NCBI GenBank assembly: GCA_030427905.1
Contig: JAUICL010000003.1
Location: forward strand, 372,001 to 436,000
Source: Bacteroidia bacterium
Lineage (GTDB): Bacteria > Bacteroidota > Bacteroidia > Flavobacteriales_D > Cryomorphaceae
Reading direction: 5' to 3'
Length of the DNA: 64,000 bases
The notes below the pieces were generated by a model. That model did not search any database, was not told the origin of the DNA, and saw only the letters and a program-made list of their open reading frames with translations. Shown one piece after another: positions 28,132-36,387 of this stretch. The position numbers were made by a program, and so were the translations under genes. Position 1 is the stretch's first letter; the number at the start of each line of letters is the position of its first letter.

Positions 28132-28887
28132 TTGCGTATCGCAGTTTTTTACCTGAATACACTGCCCGGAGTTTAGCTCCAAAGCTGTCAGCATCCCGTA
28201 ATAGGGTATTTGCGAGCGTACACAGGCACTATCTAGACTCAGGGAATTCTGATTGGTTTTGATGGCTTTTACGATGGTCTTTCGGGAAACGGGAACGTGA
28301 CCATGAATTACTCTCTTGGCTCCGAGTGCTGTTTCATCAAAGACGAAAGACCGAATCCAATTCATCGACTTCCATTTCTTTAAGGGTTTTTCGCAAGCCG
28401 TGTTGAATCCGGCGTGAACAAGTAGATCATCTCCACTGCGATAATAGTGCGGTAACACTTCCATAAACGCGACATACTTAGCGATGCGCTTGGTGGAAAC
28501 CTGCGCAAATTGAAGCGCACATTGCCGATTCAGGAATGACTTCCACTCCCCCGCTCCTGCGTGATAGGTGGATAGGAAAATCTCTTCGTGATTGCCAAGC
28601 AAGGGGTAAACTTGATACCCTTCTTCCCAAAGCGAGATGACCTTATCCATCACCAAAGCTGAGTAGGGTCCACGATTAATCAAGTCTCCCAAAAGAAAAA
28701 GCTGATCTTGTTTCGAAAGCTCAATGCGATCCAAAAGGGTCAGAAAGGACTCAAGACTGCCGTGAATGTCGCCAATGGCCCAACGCCTTCCACTTTCAGG
28801 AAGCGGAATCTCGTAGGCCCGACCTTTTTTATCGATCGGATTTTTCGGCAAGCCATTCCAGGCTTTCATGGCTTTCTTAAAACCCAT
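28120..28887 (-). CDS. PPP-family serine/threonine phosphatase-like metallophosphoesterase
   Basis: A 255-residue protein with all PPP-family metal motifs: GDIHG (39-43), GDLINRG (67-73) and GNHE (98-101), followed by the HAG and later VIHGHVPV histidine motifs. The form is close to bacterial PrpA/PrpB and to diadenosine tetraphosphatase-type enzymes. The substrate may be phosphoprotein or dinucleotide. It starts one base after the stop of the S9 peptidase gene, so the two are co-transcribed, but no functional link is evident. Confidence 0.88.
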   Translation of the reverse strand: MGFKKAMKAWNGLPKNPIDKKGRAYEIPLPESGRRWAIGDIHGSLESFLTLLDRIELSKQDQLFLLGDLINRGPYSALVMDKVISLWEEGYQVYPLLGNHEEIFLSTYHAGAGEWKSFLNRQCALQFAQVSTKRIAKYVAFMEVLPHYYRSGDDLLVHAGFNTACEKPLKKWKSMNWIRSFVFDETALGAKRVIHGHVPVSRKTIVKAIKTNQNSLSLDSACVRSQIPYYGMLTALELNSGQCIQVKNCDTQLAQ

Positions 28888-28888
28888 T

Positions 28889-31024
28889 CTACTCTTCCAC
28901 CTGATTGTGCATCTCCACGTAGTCGAGCACTTTGGTCATCAAGTGCACGCGATCTTTTCCGCGCACATTGTGCTTATGGCCGGGATAGACAAAGAAATCG
29001 ACTTGTTTCTGAGCATCCACGAAGGCCTCGATCAAGGTGTAGGAGTGCTGTGGCACCACCACATCGTCATCCAGCCCATGGATCAGAAGGAGTTTTCCTT
29101 CCAAGTTTGAAACGTGGTTTTTCAGGTCAGCGGCTTCGTACCCAGCAGGGTTTTGCTCTGGCGTATCCATGTAGCGCTCCCCGTACATCACTTCGTAAAG
29201 ATCCCAATCAGTAACAGGGCCACCGGCTACACCTACGGTGAATACATCGGGGTGCTTTAGCATAAGTGATGTAGTCATAAACCCACCGTAGCTCCAGCCG
29301 TGAACGGCAATGCGATCGCCATCTACATAATTCAAGGTCTTCAAATACTTCACTCCAGCAATTTGATCGTCGAGCTCCACCGTTCCGAGATTTCGGAAGA
29401 TGGCCTGTTCGAATTCGATTCCGCGATTAGCCGATCCACGCCCGTCAACGGTAAAGACGATATAGCCACGATTTGCCATATGATACATCCACATCGACGC
29501 GCCATAGCGGTAATTTTCTGTGATCAGCTGGGCATGGGGGCCACCGTAGACGTACACCAAAACAGGGTATTCTTCCTTCGGGTCAAATTCGTAAGGCTTG
29601 ATGATACGACACTGGAGCAGGGTTCCATCATCGGCCGTGATAACCGGTGTTTGCACTTCACCAATCTGGTACTCCGTCAATGGATTCTCTGATGTCTTCA
29701 AGGTTTTTATCAGCTTACCTGATGCATTTCTTATGAGCACTTCACTCCCGATATCGCGAGCCTGACGCTTTGTAATCATATTGCCATCATCGCTTAGATA
29801 CACCGAAAAAGAACCAGGTTTCTCATTGATTTGCTTCTGAGTTTTTCCATCCAAGCTGAATTTCACAATCTTCTCCGCCATCAGGTCGGTGGTCATTTCA
29901 ACGAGAACAGACTTTTCGCCATCCATGGTTCCAATCAGACTCTTCACCGCTTCTTTGCCCGACGTCACCTGGTTGATCAAGTCACCGTTCTTACTGTATC
30001 GGTACAAGTGATTGAATCCGTCCCGCTCACTAAACCAAAGGAATTCTTCTCCATCTTTGATAAAGTGTGGAGCGTGCTCGGGCTCGACGTATTCGGCGTC
30101 GGTTTCTTCAAAAAGCGTTTTCAGAAATGCTCCCGTTTTCGCATCGTAGGTGTTGAGCATCATTCGGTTTTGGTCTCGATTGAGCTCGGCCAGATAGGCT
30201 ATGCTCGAACTTGGATCGAAAGTAAAATTAGTCAGGTAATGATCGAGTGGTTCCGTGGTTTGGAGATACACCGGCGCTTCCATACCCATGTGATAAACAC
30301 CAACCTTGGCATGGTGGCTGTTTTGCCCAGCCATAGGATACTTGATTAAATCGACTTTTCCAGGCACCGACTCATAGTTAGCCAGCGGGTAGTCGGTCAC
30401 CATCGTCTCGTCCATTTGGTAGAAACCAAGGGCATCTCCCTTTTCACTCCAAAAAAGTCCGTTAACAATCCCAAACTCGGAGCGGTGGATAGCGATACCT
30501 GCCGACACGCCTTCGGGAAGTGAAGTCAATCGCTTTTGGCCGTCCTTGGATGAGATATACACATCGCGGTCAATGGTGTAGGCCATAGCTTTGGATGCTT
30601 TAGAAAATGTCAGATTCGCCGCTTCGGTGGGAAGGTCGTATAGCTTGGTAGCCGTTTTATTCTTGGTGTTGTATTCGATTATTGCGTTACCCGATTTCGC
30701 AGCAAATGAAGAAGCGCTTGTCCATCCCTGCGGACGGATCGACCTAAGAGAATCCACTTCAATTTTTGTAAGCGCCGCATTGAGATCATCTAGAGTAATG
30801 CTACTTGTTTTCTTTCCCTTCGAGCTATACACGTCTATGTCTTTGCCTTCACCCCTGGCGATAAACTCCGTACCCGAAATCCACTCCACACCAGAGAGAT
30901 CATCGGGATACAAGTCTCCGAACTGCTCCATAATGGCGGTGTTTAAATCGAGTAGTTTCTTGTCTTGAGCTGATAAGTTGGAAACAAGAGAAAACCCAAT
31001 CAGGAAAAGGGAAAGTCTGCGCAT
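28889..31024 (-). CDS. S9-family prolyl oligopeptidase (dipeptidyl peptidase IV-like)
   Basis: A 711-residue exported serine peptidase. The signal peptide is residues 1-20 (MRRLSLFLIGFSLVSNLSAQ). A beta-propeller follows over about 60-460, with repeated blades and WFSERDGFNHLYRY. The alpha/beta hydrolase has the nucleophile elbow HGWSYGGFMT, then the acid in HGLDDDVV and His in PGHKHN. DPP IV-like enzymes cleave X-Pro dipeptides from peptides in the periplasm. ATG 31024 is preferred over TTG 31045, since the signal peptide starts there. A -7 element lies upstream. Confidence 0.92.
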   Translation of the reverse strand: MRRLSLFLIGFSLVSNLSAQDKKLLDLNTAIMEQFGDLYPDDLSGVEWISGTEFIARGEGKDIDVYSSKGKKTSSITLDDLNAALTKIEVDSLRSIRPQGWTSASSFAAKSGNAIIEYNTKNKTATKLYDLPTEAANLTFSKASKAMAYTIDRDVYISSKDGQKRLTSLPEGVSAGIAIHRSEFGIVNGLFWSEKGDALGFYQMDETMVTDYPLANYESVPGKVDLIKYPMAGQNSHHAKVGVYHMGMEAPVYLQTTEPLDHYLTNFTFDPSSSIAYLAELNRDQNRMMLNTYDAKTGAFLKTLFEETDAEYVEPEHAPHFIKDGEEFLWFSERDGFNHLYRYSKNGDLINQVTSGKEAVKSLIGTMDGEKSVLVEMTTDLMAEKIVKFSLDGKTQKQINEKPGSFSVYLSDDGNMITKRQARDIGSEVLIRNASGKLIKTLKTSENPLTEYQIGEVQTPVITADDGTLLQCRIIKPYEFDPKEEYPVLVYVYGGPHAQLITENYRYGASMWMYHMANRGYIVFTVDGRGSANRGIEFEQAIFRNLGTVELDDQIAGVKYLKTLNYVDGDRIAVHGWSYGGFMTTSLMLKHPDVFTVGVAGGPVTDWDLYEVMYGERYMDTPEQNPAGYEAADLKNHVSNLEGKLLLIHGLDDDVVVPQHSYTLIEAFVDAQKQVDFFVYPGHKHNVRGKDRVHLMTKVLDYVEMHNQVEE

Positions 31025-31042
31025 AGCGATTAAAAATTTTCC

Positions 31043-31050
31043 CAAATATA
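31043..31050 (-). promoter_or_regulatory. -7 promoter element of the S9 peptidase gene
   Basis: The minus strand reads TATATTTG, an exact TAnnTTTG, 19 bases before the ATG at 31024. Confidence 0.45.
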
Positions 31051-31133
31051 CATTTTGGGGAGAAGTGGATGGGATTGGGTGGATGAGAAATAAAAATGAA
31101 AGCTAGTGCTATCGGTGATATTGGATGCACCAG

Positions 31134-32459
31134 TTATCGCTTGAGACTTACAGTAGATTTCGTCGAAGCAGATTCTCCAATAGAATTGGTATAAGACATC
31201 ACGCAATAATACACTCCTTCAGGGTGGGGTTCACCAGTTGATGAGTTCCCATTCCAGCGCGGACGGGTGGAACTAGCATCGTAGATCACCGTACCCCAAC
31301 GATTTAATATTTGCATTTGGTGAACTCCAATATTACCCAGGACAGCCGCTTCCAAATAGTCATTTTTTCCATCCCCATTTGGAGTAAAAATATTCGGGAT
31401 AATAAAAAGCTCACCATCAATGCAATCCTCAACTAGGCGTACTGTAGCAGTATCAGCATATACACATGCATTCTTGGTTACCTCGACCCAATACTCACCC
31501 CCATCTGAGATGTAGTATGGATCACTTTGAGAGCCATCTTGCCAAACGATTGACGCGAACGGTAGGCTAGAGATCGAGTACTCCAATTCAGAACCTTCAC
31601 AAACATAAGGTGACCCCAGAAAGTCCGCATCAATTCTATTAAGTTTCAGCCCATCACTCATGCAACCGGTTGGAAATATGGAACATTTTCCTGAGTTTCC
31701 AGGAAAAAAGAATGCCACAGCATCAACATCCACAGGTCCCTCTCCACCATTCCAATATTGCTCTTCTCCGCGGTAGAAAATATTATAGTCTCCAACTCCA
31801 ACAATGCCACCAAGTGTCGTTGGTGTTATCAGCTCATCGCCTGTAAAATAAAACCCAAAGTTTGGGCAAATTTCCAGTGGACTTTCTGCTTCTGGAATTT
31901 GCCCTGTAGCTTGTAGCTGATTTTTTGAGGGGATGCCATCTAAGCATTTATAGGCACCACCATACACGTTTGCACAGCACTGAAGTCCTTCACTCTTCCA
32001 AACCCAGCCCTCAAACCCAACTTGTAGAAAATAGGCACTCTGATCTGGTGTAGTTTCTCCGGTAATCAGGTTTCCCGTTAGATGGGTTGCAATGCTAGAT
32101 ATAGAGCCACTAGCCTCGAAACAGCATGAAACTTCATATTGGTAATACACTTTACCGCCGGAATTGATAAAACTTTCAATACTCGGCAGGTATGAAGTGT
32201 AGTCGCGATTGCCAAAGAAGCAAAGCCAATCGTAACCATTCTCAGGGTCTTCACATGTTGATGCAAAGCCAGATGGAAGAATGCCCGTATTGGAAGTATC
32301 AACAGTGATTTCGTTACCCAAACTAATGATGACTTCCGCAATTTCATCGGACAACCTGATATAGTTATCATCACCGGTGATGATGTATAACCTTTCGGAG
32401 AAGGCCACCTTTGAAAGGCCTAGAAAAATAGTCATCAACACTAGTCTGGCAGCGATCAT
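31134..32459 (-). CDS. Type IX secretion substrate with type B (gliding motility-associated) C-terminal domain
   Basis: A 441-residue exported protein. The signal segment is 1-21. The N-terminal domain (about 22-270) begins LYIITGDDNYIRLSDEIAE and contains a WLCFFGNRDYTSYLP stretch and several cysteine pairs. It looks alpha/beta but I cannot name it. A PKD/Ig-like segment (about 285-345, with GGEYWVEVT) leads to the C-terminal signal NIFTPNGDGKNDYLEA, then NRWGTVIYD and PEGVYYCV. This is the standard type B sorting domain read by the type IX secretion system. The protein should be secreted or surface bound. The N-terminal role is unknown. Confidence 0.85.
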   Translation of the reverse strand: MIAARLVLMTIFLGLSKVAFSERLYIITGDDNYIRLSDEIAEVIISLGNEITVDTSNTGILPSGFASTCEDPENGYDWLCFFGNRDYTSYLPSIESFINSGGKVYYQYEVSCCFEASGSISSIATHLTGNLITGETTPDQSAYFLQVGFEGWVWKSEGLQCCANVYGGAYKCLDGIPSKNQLQATGQIPEAESPLEICPNFGFYFTGDELITPTTLGGIVGVGDYNIFYRGEEQYWNGGEGPVDVDAVAFFFPGNSGKCSIFPTGCMSDGLKLNRIDADFLGSPYVCEGSELEYSISSLPFASIVWQDGSQSDPYYISDGGEYWVEVTKNACVYADTATVRLVEDCIDGELFIIPNIFTPNGDGKNDYLEAAVLGNIGVHQMQILNRWGTVIYDASSTRPRWNGNSSTGEPHPEGVYYCVMSYTNSIGESASTKSTVSLKR

Positions 32460-32562
32460 TTAAAACTCATTTTTATCGTTTTGTCATTGACATAGGCCAT
32501 GATTAATACACTCAGGCTTATGTCTGAGCGAGAGTATGATGTATAAATATCTAATACCAACT

Positions 32563-33453
32563 TCACTCATATTCTACTCCATACAACAAGAGCCCATCCA
32601 ATATTTGGTCTTCAAAAAGTTTTTCCACTTCCTTTTCTTCCTGTGATGTCGCATCCAGATTAATCTGATAAACACCAGGCGGGCGAACAAATTTAATCAG
32701 GTCTAATGAACATTCAGCCTTATCCCAGTTACTCTCGAGACGATAAAAACTGCTATGGATAATTAGATTCTCATCGGGAATGTAGAAATAAAACGACACC
32801 GAATCTGCATTGTGTCGTGCATCAATCGGTTCGCTGCCATCTGGCATCTTTACCGGTTTCCAGAGATAACCACTATAAGCATTCGGAACATTGAAATTCC
32901 CATTGGCTTTTTTAAATTCAACTATAGCTTCATATACTTCTTTCTTAGATGAATGGAACGTGTATCTTTTAATTTTTCCTTGTGTTCCACTTGTAGCTAG
33001 GAATGTGAAGATGGTAAAACTCACTATAACAGGACGCCCCACTTTATACAGAACGTCCTTTGAATTGATAATTTTTTTTTCTCGTGCTTCATGGAAGTAC
33101 CCAAAAGGCAAAACGACCAAAGCAATCAAATCCGAATAGTCTATTATACGTCCAATATTATAAGGAGCATATGAATTCCATAGTACAATAAGCGTTTCAG
33201 AAAACGGGCTTTTCCAATAAACGAACATTACTGCTATAGAAATGTAGATTGCTTTCTTCCATTTTTTCTTAAAAACAACACCCCAGAAATAGGCAAATGC
33301 ATATAAGCCAACAAAATCACTTAGTTTTCCTGTAAACCAATTGCCAAACGCTTGTTTGAATATGAAATCATTCAAAAATAAAAGGACAATCGAAATCAAA
33401 AATGTGATATGAAAAATATCATCAATATTTTTCCCATTTTGTCTATTCATCAT
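32563..33453 (-). CDS. Membrane protein of unknown function (TGKLSDFxGL motif)
   Basis: A 296-residue protein with about five N-terminal spans and a soluble C-terminal half. The first loop carries NWFTGKLSDFVGLYAFAYFW, a motif I associate with a group of uncharacterised Bacteroidota membrane proteins. The C-terminal half (about 165-296) is a soluble beta-rich domain with no recognisable motif. It is AT-rich compared with housekeeping genes nearby. The stop is 103 bases before the type IX substrate gene. Function unknown. Confidence 0.7.
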   Translation of the reverse strand: MMNRQNGKNIDDIFHITFLISIVLLFLNDFIFKQAFGNWFTGKLSDFVGLYAFAYFWGVVFKKKWKKAIYISIAVMFVYWKSPFSETLIVLWNSYAPYNIGRIIDYSDLIALVVLPFGYFHEAREKKIINSKDVLYKVGRPVIVSFTIFTFLATSGTQGKIKRYTFHSSKKEVYEAIVEFKKANGNFNVPNAYSGYLWKPVKMPDGSEPIDARHNADSVSFYFYIPDENLIIHSSFYRLESNWDKAECSLDLIKFVRPPGVYQINLDATSQEEKEVEKLFEDQILDGLLLYGVEYE

Positions 33454-33595
33454 TTGTTTTATTTAATCTATCATTGCGGCGAAGTTAGGGTTCATTACCT
33501 GCGGTGCACCAGAAAACAATAAAAGGCTCAATTGCAAAAACGCTGCATGAACTTTACCTACTAATGGGCTTGAAATCAAAAAGTAGAGTTTGAAC

Positions 33596-33684
33596 GCACC
33601 GCGCGGGTTTGAAACCCCGCGGAATATACTTGAACTAGTTATTGAGACAGGGCCGCAGGGTTGCAAACCCTGCGAAGCACGGTA
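33596..33684 (-). repeat. Paired-hairpin repeat element, copy 1 (complete)
   Basis: Two inverted repeats in series. The first is CCGCG-CGGGTTT/AAACCCCGCGG around 33599-33622. The second is CGCAGGGTT/AACCCTGCG around 33654-33674, with TTGAACTAGTTATTGAGACAG between them. The element ends against the stop codon of the lipoprotein gene at 33685. The same architecture, with matching flanks, recurs at 34142-34223. Confidence 0.75.
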
Positions 33685-34116
33685 TCAGTCAGGAAAATAC
33701 ACATACCACTCCAAGCTATCCAAATCACTTTCGTTTAAATCAAATCTTTTGAGAACGTGATTACCCTGGACGATTTCACTCCACGGATAAAAATCAATTG
33801 TATCAGGAGAGAATAAATAAATCATCACTATACCATCACCTGCCTTATCAAAATACTCATTAAAATAAGAATATAGAATTATCTCACTTTTGGGTTCAAC
33901 AATTCTCGAGCCATAGTTCAGACTATTAATAGGGAATGACAAATCACTCAAAGCTGTGTCAGCCGGCTGATTGAATTCATAATGAACTATAAGGCGCTCA
34001 TCTGAATTATTCACAACTGTTATTTTGGAGTCAACGGCAATATCACTGTCCATTATAGGACACCCAAATAAGATTAATACTAATCCGAAGTAAAATAAAT
34101 ATTTAATGAGTTTCAT
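33685..34116 (-). CDS. Small lipoprotein, paralogue of the 35739-36140 product
   Basis: A 143-residue lipoprotein with signal segment and lipobox LILFGC (Cys19). The mature part opens with VVNNSDERLIVHY and ends ENGNHVLKRFDL-like (here NHVLKRFDLNESDLDSLEW) then YVYFPD. The C-terminal pattern, Leu-basic-basic-Phe-acidic-Leu then an acidic helix and a Tyr/Phe-Pro end, is also found in the product at 35739-36140, so the two are probably distant paralogues. Function unknown; likely surface or periplasmic anchoring. It is AT-rich. Confidence 0.7.
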   Translation of the reverse strand: MKLIKYLFYFGLVLILFGCPIMDSDIAVDSKITVVNNSDERLIVHYEFNQPADTALSDLSFPINSLNYGSRIVEPKSEIILYSYFNEYFDKAGDGIVMIYLFSPDTIDFYPWSEIVQGNHVLKRFDLNESDLDSLEWYVYFPD

Positions 34117-34141
34117 TGAATTTTGTTTTAAGTCACTACTC

Positions 34142-34223
34142 GCACCGCGTGGGTTTGTAACCCCGCGGAAAATCTTGAACTAACCATTGAAACATTGCCA
34201 CAAGCCCTAAAACACGGAATCAA
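34142..34223 (-). repeat. Paired-hairpin repeat element, copy 2 (second hairpin degraded)
   Basis: GCACCGCG, the palindrome GGGTTTGTAACCC, then CGCGGAA and TTGAACTAA follow copy 1 closely through the first hairpin and spacer. The second hairpin is decayed (GCCACAAGCCCTAAAACACGG), but the final ACACGGAATCA matches the end of copy 1. It sits just 3' of the 34228-34503 gene, as copy 1 sits 3' of its gene. Confidence 0.7.
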
Positions 34224-34227
34224 TACC

Positions 34228-34503
34228 CTAACTTTTAATGTTCCATAGCTCTTCGAATCTACTTTCGGTCAGGTCGTTGTGCTGGTCAGTTTTCAACTCT
34301 AATTGCGCTAGATCAAACAGTCCATATTCTCCGTATTCAAAATCACTATCTGGAAACCGATGAACAACGCGTAAATTCTTATTCAAACCTATTTCTCTGA
34401 CTACGAAACCACGGTTATCGATCTCAATAAACAAAGTGTCAATAGCAGAGCAAAAGTCTTTAAAGTCGATGAATGATTGGTCTATTTGAAAGTACATGTT
34501 CAT
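34228..34503 (-). CDS. Hypothetical protein, 91 residues
   Basis: A small acidic protein beginning MNMYFQIDQSFIDF and ending LTESRFEELWNIKS. It has no signal peptide or membrane span. It fits the coding run of the neighbouring lipoprotein genes, with similar AT-rich composition. No family recognised. It is taken as real because of its position, its spacing and its ATG start, but the evidence is limited. Confidence 0.5.
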   Translation of the reverse strand: MNMYFQIDQSFIDFKDFCSAIDTLFIEIDNRGFVVREIGLNKNLRVVHRFPDSDFEYGEYGLFDLAQLELKTDQHNDLTESRFEELWNIKS

Positions 34504-34552
34504 TTAAGCTTCTAAATATCTCATAAGGTTTGTGTCACGTCGATCGCATCCC

Positions 34553-35173
34553 TTATTCACCAGTACTTAACAACTCCTCCACCGAAACGCAAGACGCAGT
34601 CAGTGTATCTTCGATAAATATCATGCTGGTCTTTTTAATGATCGCTGAGTCTTCCAACCAAATAAGCTCGGGTGGAAAAACAAACCGAATTTCGCTCATC
34701 TCCCTTATTCGCTCATAGCTTTCTTTGCTTAGTTTGTAGTGGCGATAAGCAGAAGAGAGCGGTGGAAGAATTTGGGCATCCATGTTTCCAAATTCTTCGA
34801 ATTCGAATACTGTTTTAGGTAGTTGAGTAATGATCATTTTCAACGTATCACCATCCACTACCACGGTATTAATGCCTTGCTCTCTGCTCGATACTTCTGC
34901 TTTTTGAGAACAGTCTTCCAAGATCACATCTGTCTTCACAAACTTGATGAAAAGAGAGTCATTAGACCTATTTTCCATTTTTAACGAAATCAAATGGGGC
35001 TTGATAGAATCAACTGTCAGCAAAACCCTGCCCCGATTTATCTCACCAGTGAATTTTATTGTCTTCTCGGTGCGGTCAACTCTTCCATTCAACTCCCTAC
35101 TCGTTTCACATTGAGTCAAGATGCCAACGAGGAGACTTGAAATCAAAAGTGCTTTGGCGATGTTGTATATCAT
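34553..35173 (-). CDS. Putative lipoprotein, unknown function
   Basis: A 206-residue product with an N-terminal hydrophobic segment ending LVGILTQC, a weak lipobox (Cys22; Gln at -1 is unusual). The mature part has strands around GRVLLTVDSIKPHLISLKM and a later QILPPLSSAYRHYKLS. It resembles beta-sandwich envelope proteins but no family is recognised. It is part of the AT-rich minus-strand set of small exported proteins. Confidence 0.65.
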   Translation of the reverse strand: MIYNIAKALLISSLLVGILTQCETSRELNGRVDRTEKTIKFTGEINRGRVLLTVDSIKPHLISLKMENRSNDSLFIKFVKTDVILEDCSQKAEVSSREQGINTVVVDGDTLKMIITQLPKTVFEFEEFGNMDAQILPPLSSAYRHYKLSKESYERIREMSEIRFVFPPELIWLEDSAIIKKTSMIFIEDTLTASCVSVEELLSTGE

Positions 35174-35203
35174 AAAGGTGATTCAAGTTATGTAGAAGAC
35201 GTC

Positions 35204-35677
35204 TTATTCATCCTCCAACACAAGCTCATCAGGAACATTCAATTCAATTCGTTTTGAGCGATATTCTTCTTCGCGGTAAGGTCCAAAAACATTCGAGTAA
35301 GTTTTGGTCTCAGGATTAAAAGAAAGGTCTTGGGTTTTATCAATAATCCAAAATAGCTGATCTCTCCTCCTTTGGATAGCCTCTTTACATCTACGATATG
35401 ACCTTTTATCGTAGGAATTCATCTTCTGAAAACACTCAATATTGCACTCACAAATACTATCAATCGGAATCTGTTTCAATAGAATGAATCCACTGTTGGA
35501 TGTTGCCTTTACTACATGACCCCGAACTATTATCCTATTCATTGTGTCAGACACAACAACATAGCTGTTCGGGTCACACTGGAGCTTATATGTACCCCCC
35601 AAATCTTCGAATCGTCCGCAACCAGCTAATATTGAGAGCAATACAAAAACCATTAAGAAAGCTAATCTTCGTTTCAT
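35204..35677 (-). CDS. Putative lipoprotein, unknown function
   Basis: A 157-residue product with signal segment and strong lipobox SILAGC (Cys20). The mature part has four cysteines (around CDPNSY, ICECNIECFQ and RRCKEA), which could pair in the envelope, and a basic helix KEAIQRRRDQLFWII. No family recognised. It lies 30 bases upstream of the 34553-35173 gene, in the same direction. Confidence 0.65.
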   Translation of the reverse strand: MKRRLAFLMVFVLLSILAGCGRFEDLGGTYKLQCDPNSYVVVSDTMNRIIVRGHVVKATSNSGFILLKQIPIDSICECNIECFQKMNSYDKRSYRRCKEAIQRRRDQLFWIIDKTQDLSFNPETKTYSNVFGPYREEEYRSKRIELNVPDELVLEDE

Positions 35678-35738
35678 AAATTATTCTGGTACAATGAAAT
35701 AATCCCTTTTCTTGGGTATACTTACCCGCGAAACGTAT

Positions 35739-36140
35739 TTAAGGATATGTTATTCTAAAATCAGTTGCCTGCAATTCCTCACGTGTGAGTTCGAACTTTC
35801 TGAGAATTGTATTTCGAGCTTGAATGGAGTCACAAGGGTAATATTCTGAAGGATCATTATAATTTGATGCCGCAACAATGTAGATTTCCAAAGATGTGCT
35901 CCCGATGTTCTTTTCTATACAAGAATTATAAGGTTGGTAATTAAAAGCTTCTCCTGCATCGAGATGTTCACCATCTAAACGACACAAACCATCGCTGTTC
36001 TTTATCGCAATACTGGCAACGATTGTGGTGTCCGACTCATTCTCAATAATCAAACCTTCGTGGCAAGGATTTTCCCTTCCACAATTGGACATACTCAGAA
36101 TCAAACAAACAAGTGGAGTTAACAACAGAATTGGTCTCAT
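35739..36140 (-). CDS. Small lipoprotein, paralogue of the 33685-34116 product
   Basis: A 133-residue lipoprotein with lipobox ILSMSNC (Cys20). The mature part has IIENESDTTIVASIAI and ends ILRKFELTREELQATDFRI then TYP. The first motif (an Asn-rich start, acid, Thr/Arg, Ile-Val) and the C-terminal pattern match those of the 33685 gene, suggesting an old duplication. It is first in the run of minus-strand lipoprotein genes. Function unknown. Confidence 0.7.
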   Translation of the reverse strand: MRPILLLTPLVCLILSMSNCGRENPCHEGLIIENESDTTIVASIAIKNSDGLCRLDGEHLDAGEAFNYQPYNSCIEKNIGSTSLEIYIVAASNYNDPSEYYPCDSIQARNTILRKFELTREELQATDFRITYP

Positions 36141-36310
36141 TTTTAAATTTTCATTTACAAGTCTCTAATAATCAGTTTCGCTCCGCACGATTTCTTTAGC
36201 GACACAGTCAAACTGCTCTACGAGTTTTATCGTTACGCTACAATTTCGAAATCTCATAACTCGCCTCCTGTCTCGGTTTAATAAGCCCAAATTACAAATT
36301 TCTCGCTCCA

Positions 36311-36350
36311 TGTGGGTTTAAAAATCCCCCACAGCCGAGAACCACAGAAT
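36311..36350. repeat. Possible degraded third copy of the hairpin repeat
   Basis: TGTGGG (36311-36316) and CCCACA (36328-36333) pair around GTTTAAAAATCC-like sequence, followed by ACCACAGAATCCATCA. This resembles the GTGGGTTT...ACACGGAATCA order of copy 2, but is much decayed and could be coincidence. Confidence 0.35.
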
Positions 36351-36374
36351 CCATCATCTTCCTTTTCCTTTCCC

Positions 36375-36382
36375 TAAATTTG
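36375..36382 (+). promoter_or_regulatory. -7 element almost at the start codon (possible leaderless mRNA)
   Basis: TAAATTTG fits TAnnTTTG and ends only five bases before the ATG at 36388. With the usual 6-7 base distance, transcription would begin at or next to the start codon. Confidence 0.45.
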
Positions 36383-36387
36383 CAGCC

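Noticed and set aside
32511-32528. Short hairpin CTCAGGC-TTAT-GTCTGAG downstream of the 32563 gene
   Set aside because: No T run on either side and imperfect stem; not enough to call a terminator.
33463-33666. A 67-residue minus-strand open frame over repeat copy 1
   Set aside because: It consists mostly of the hairpin repeat and lacks a signal or family pattern; the repeat explains it.
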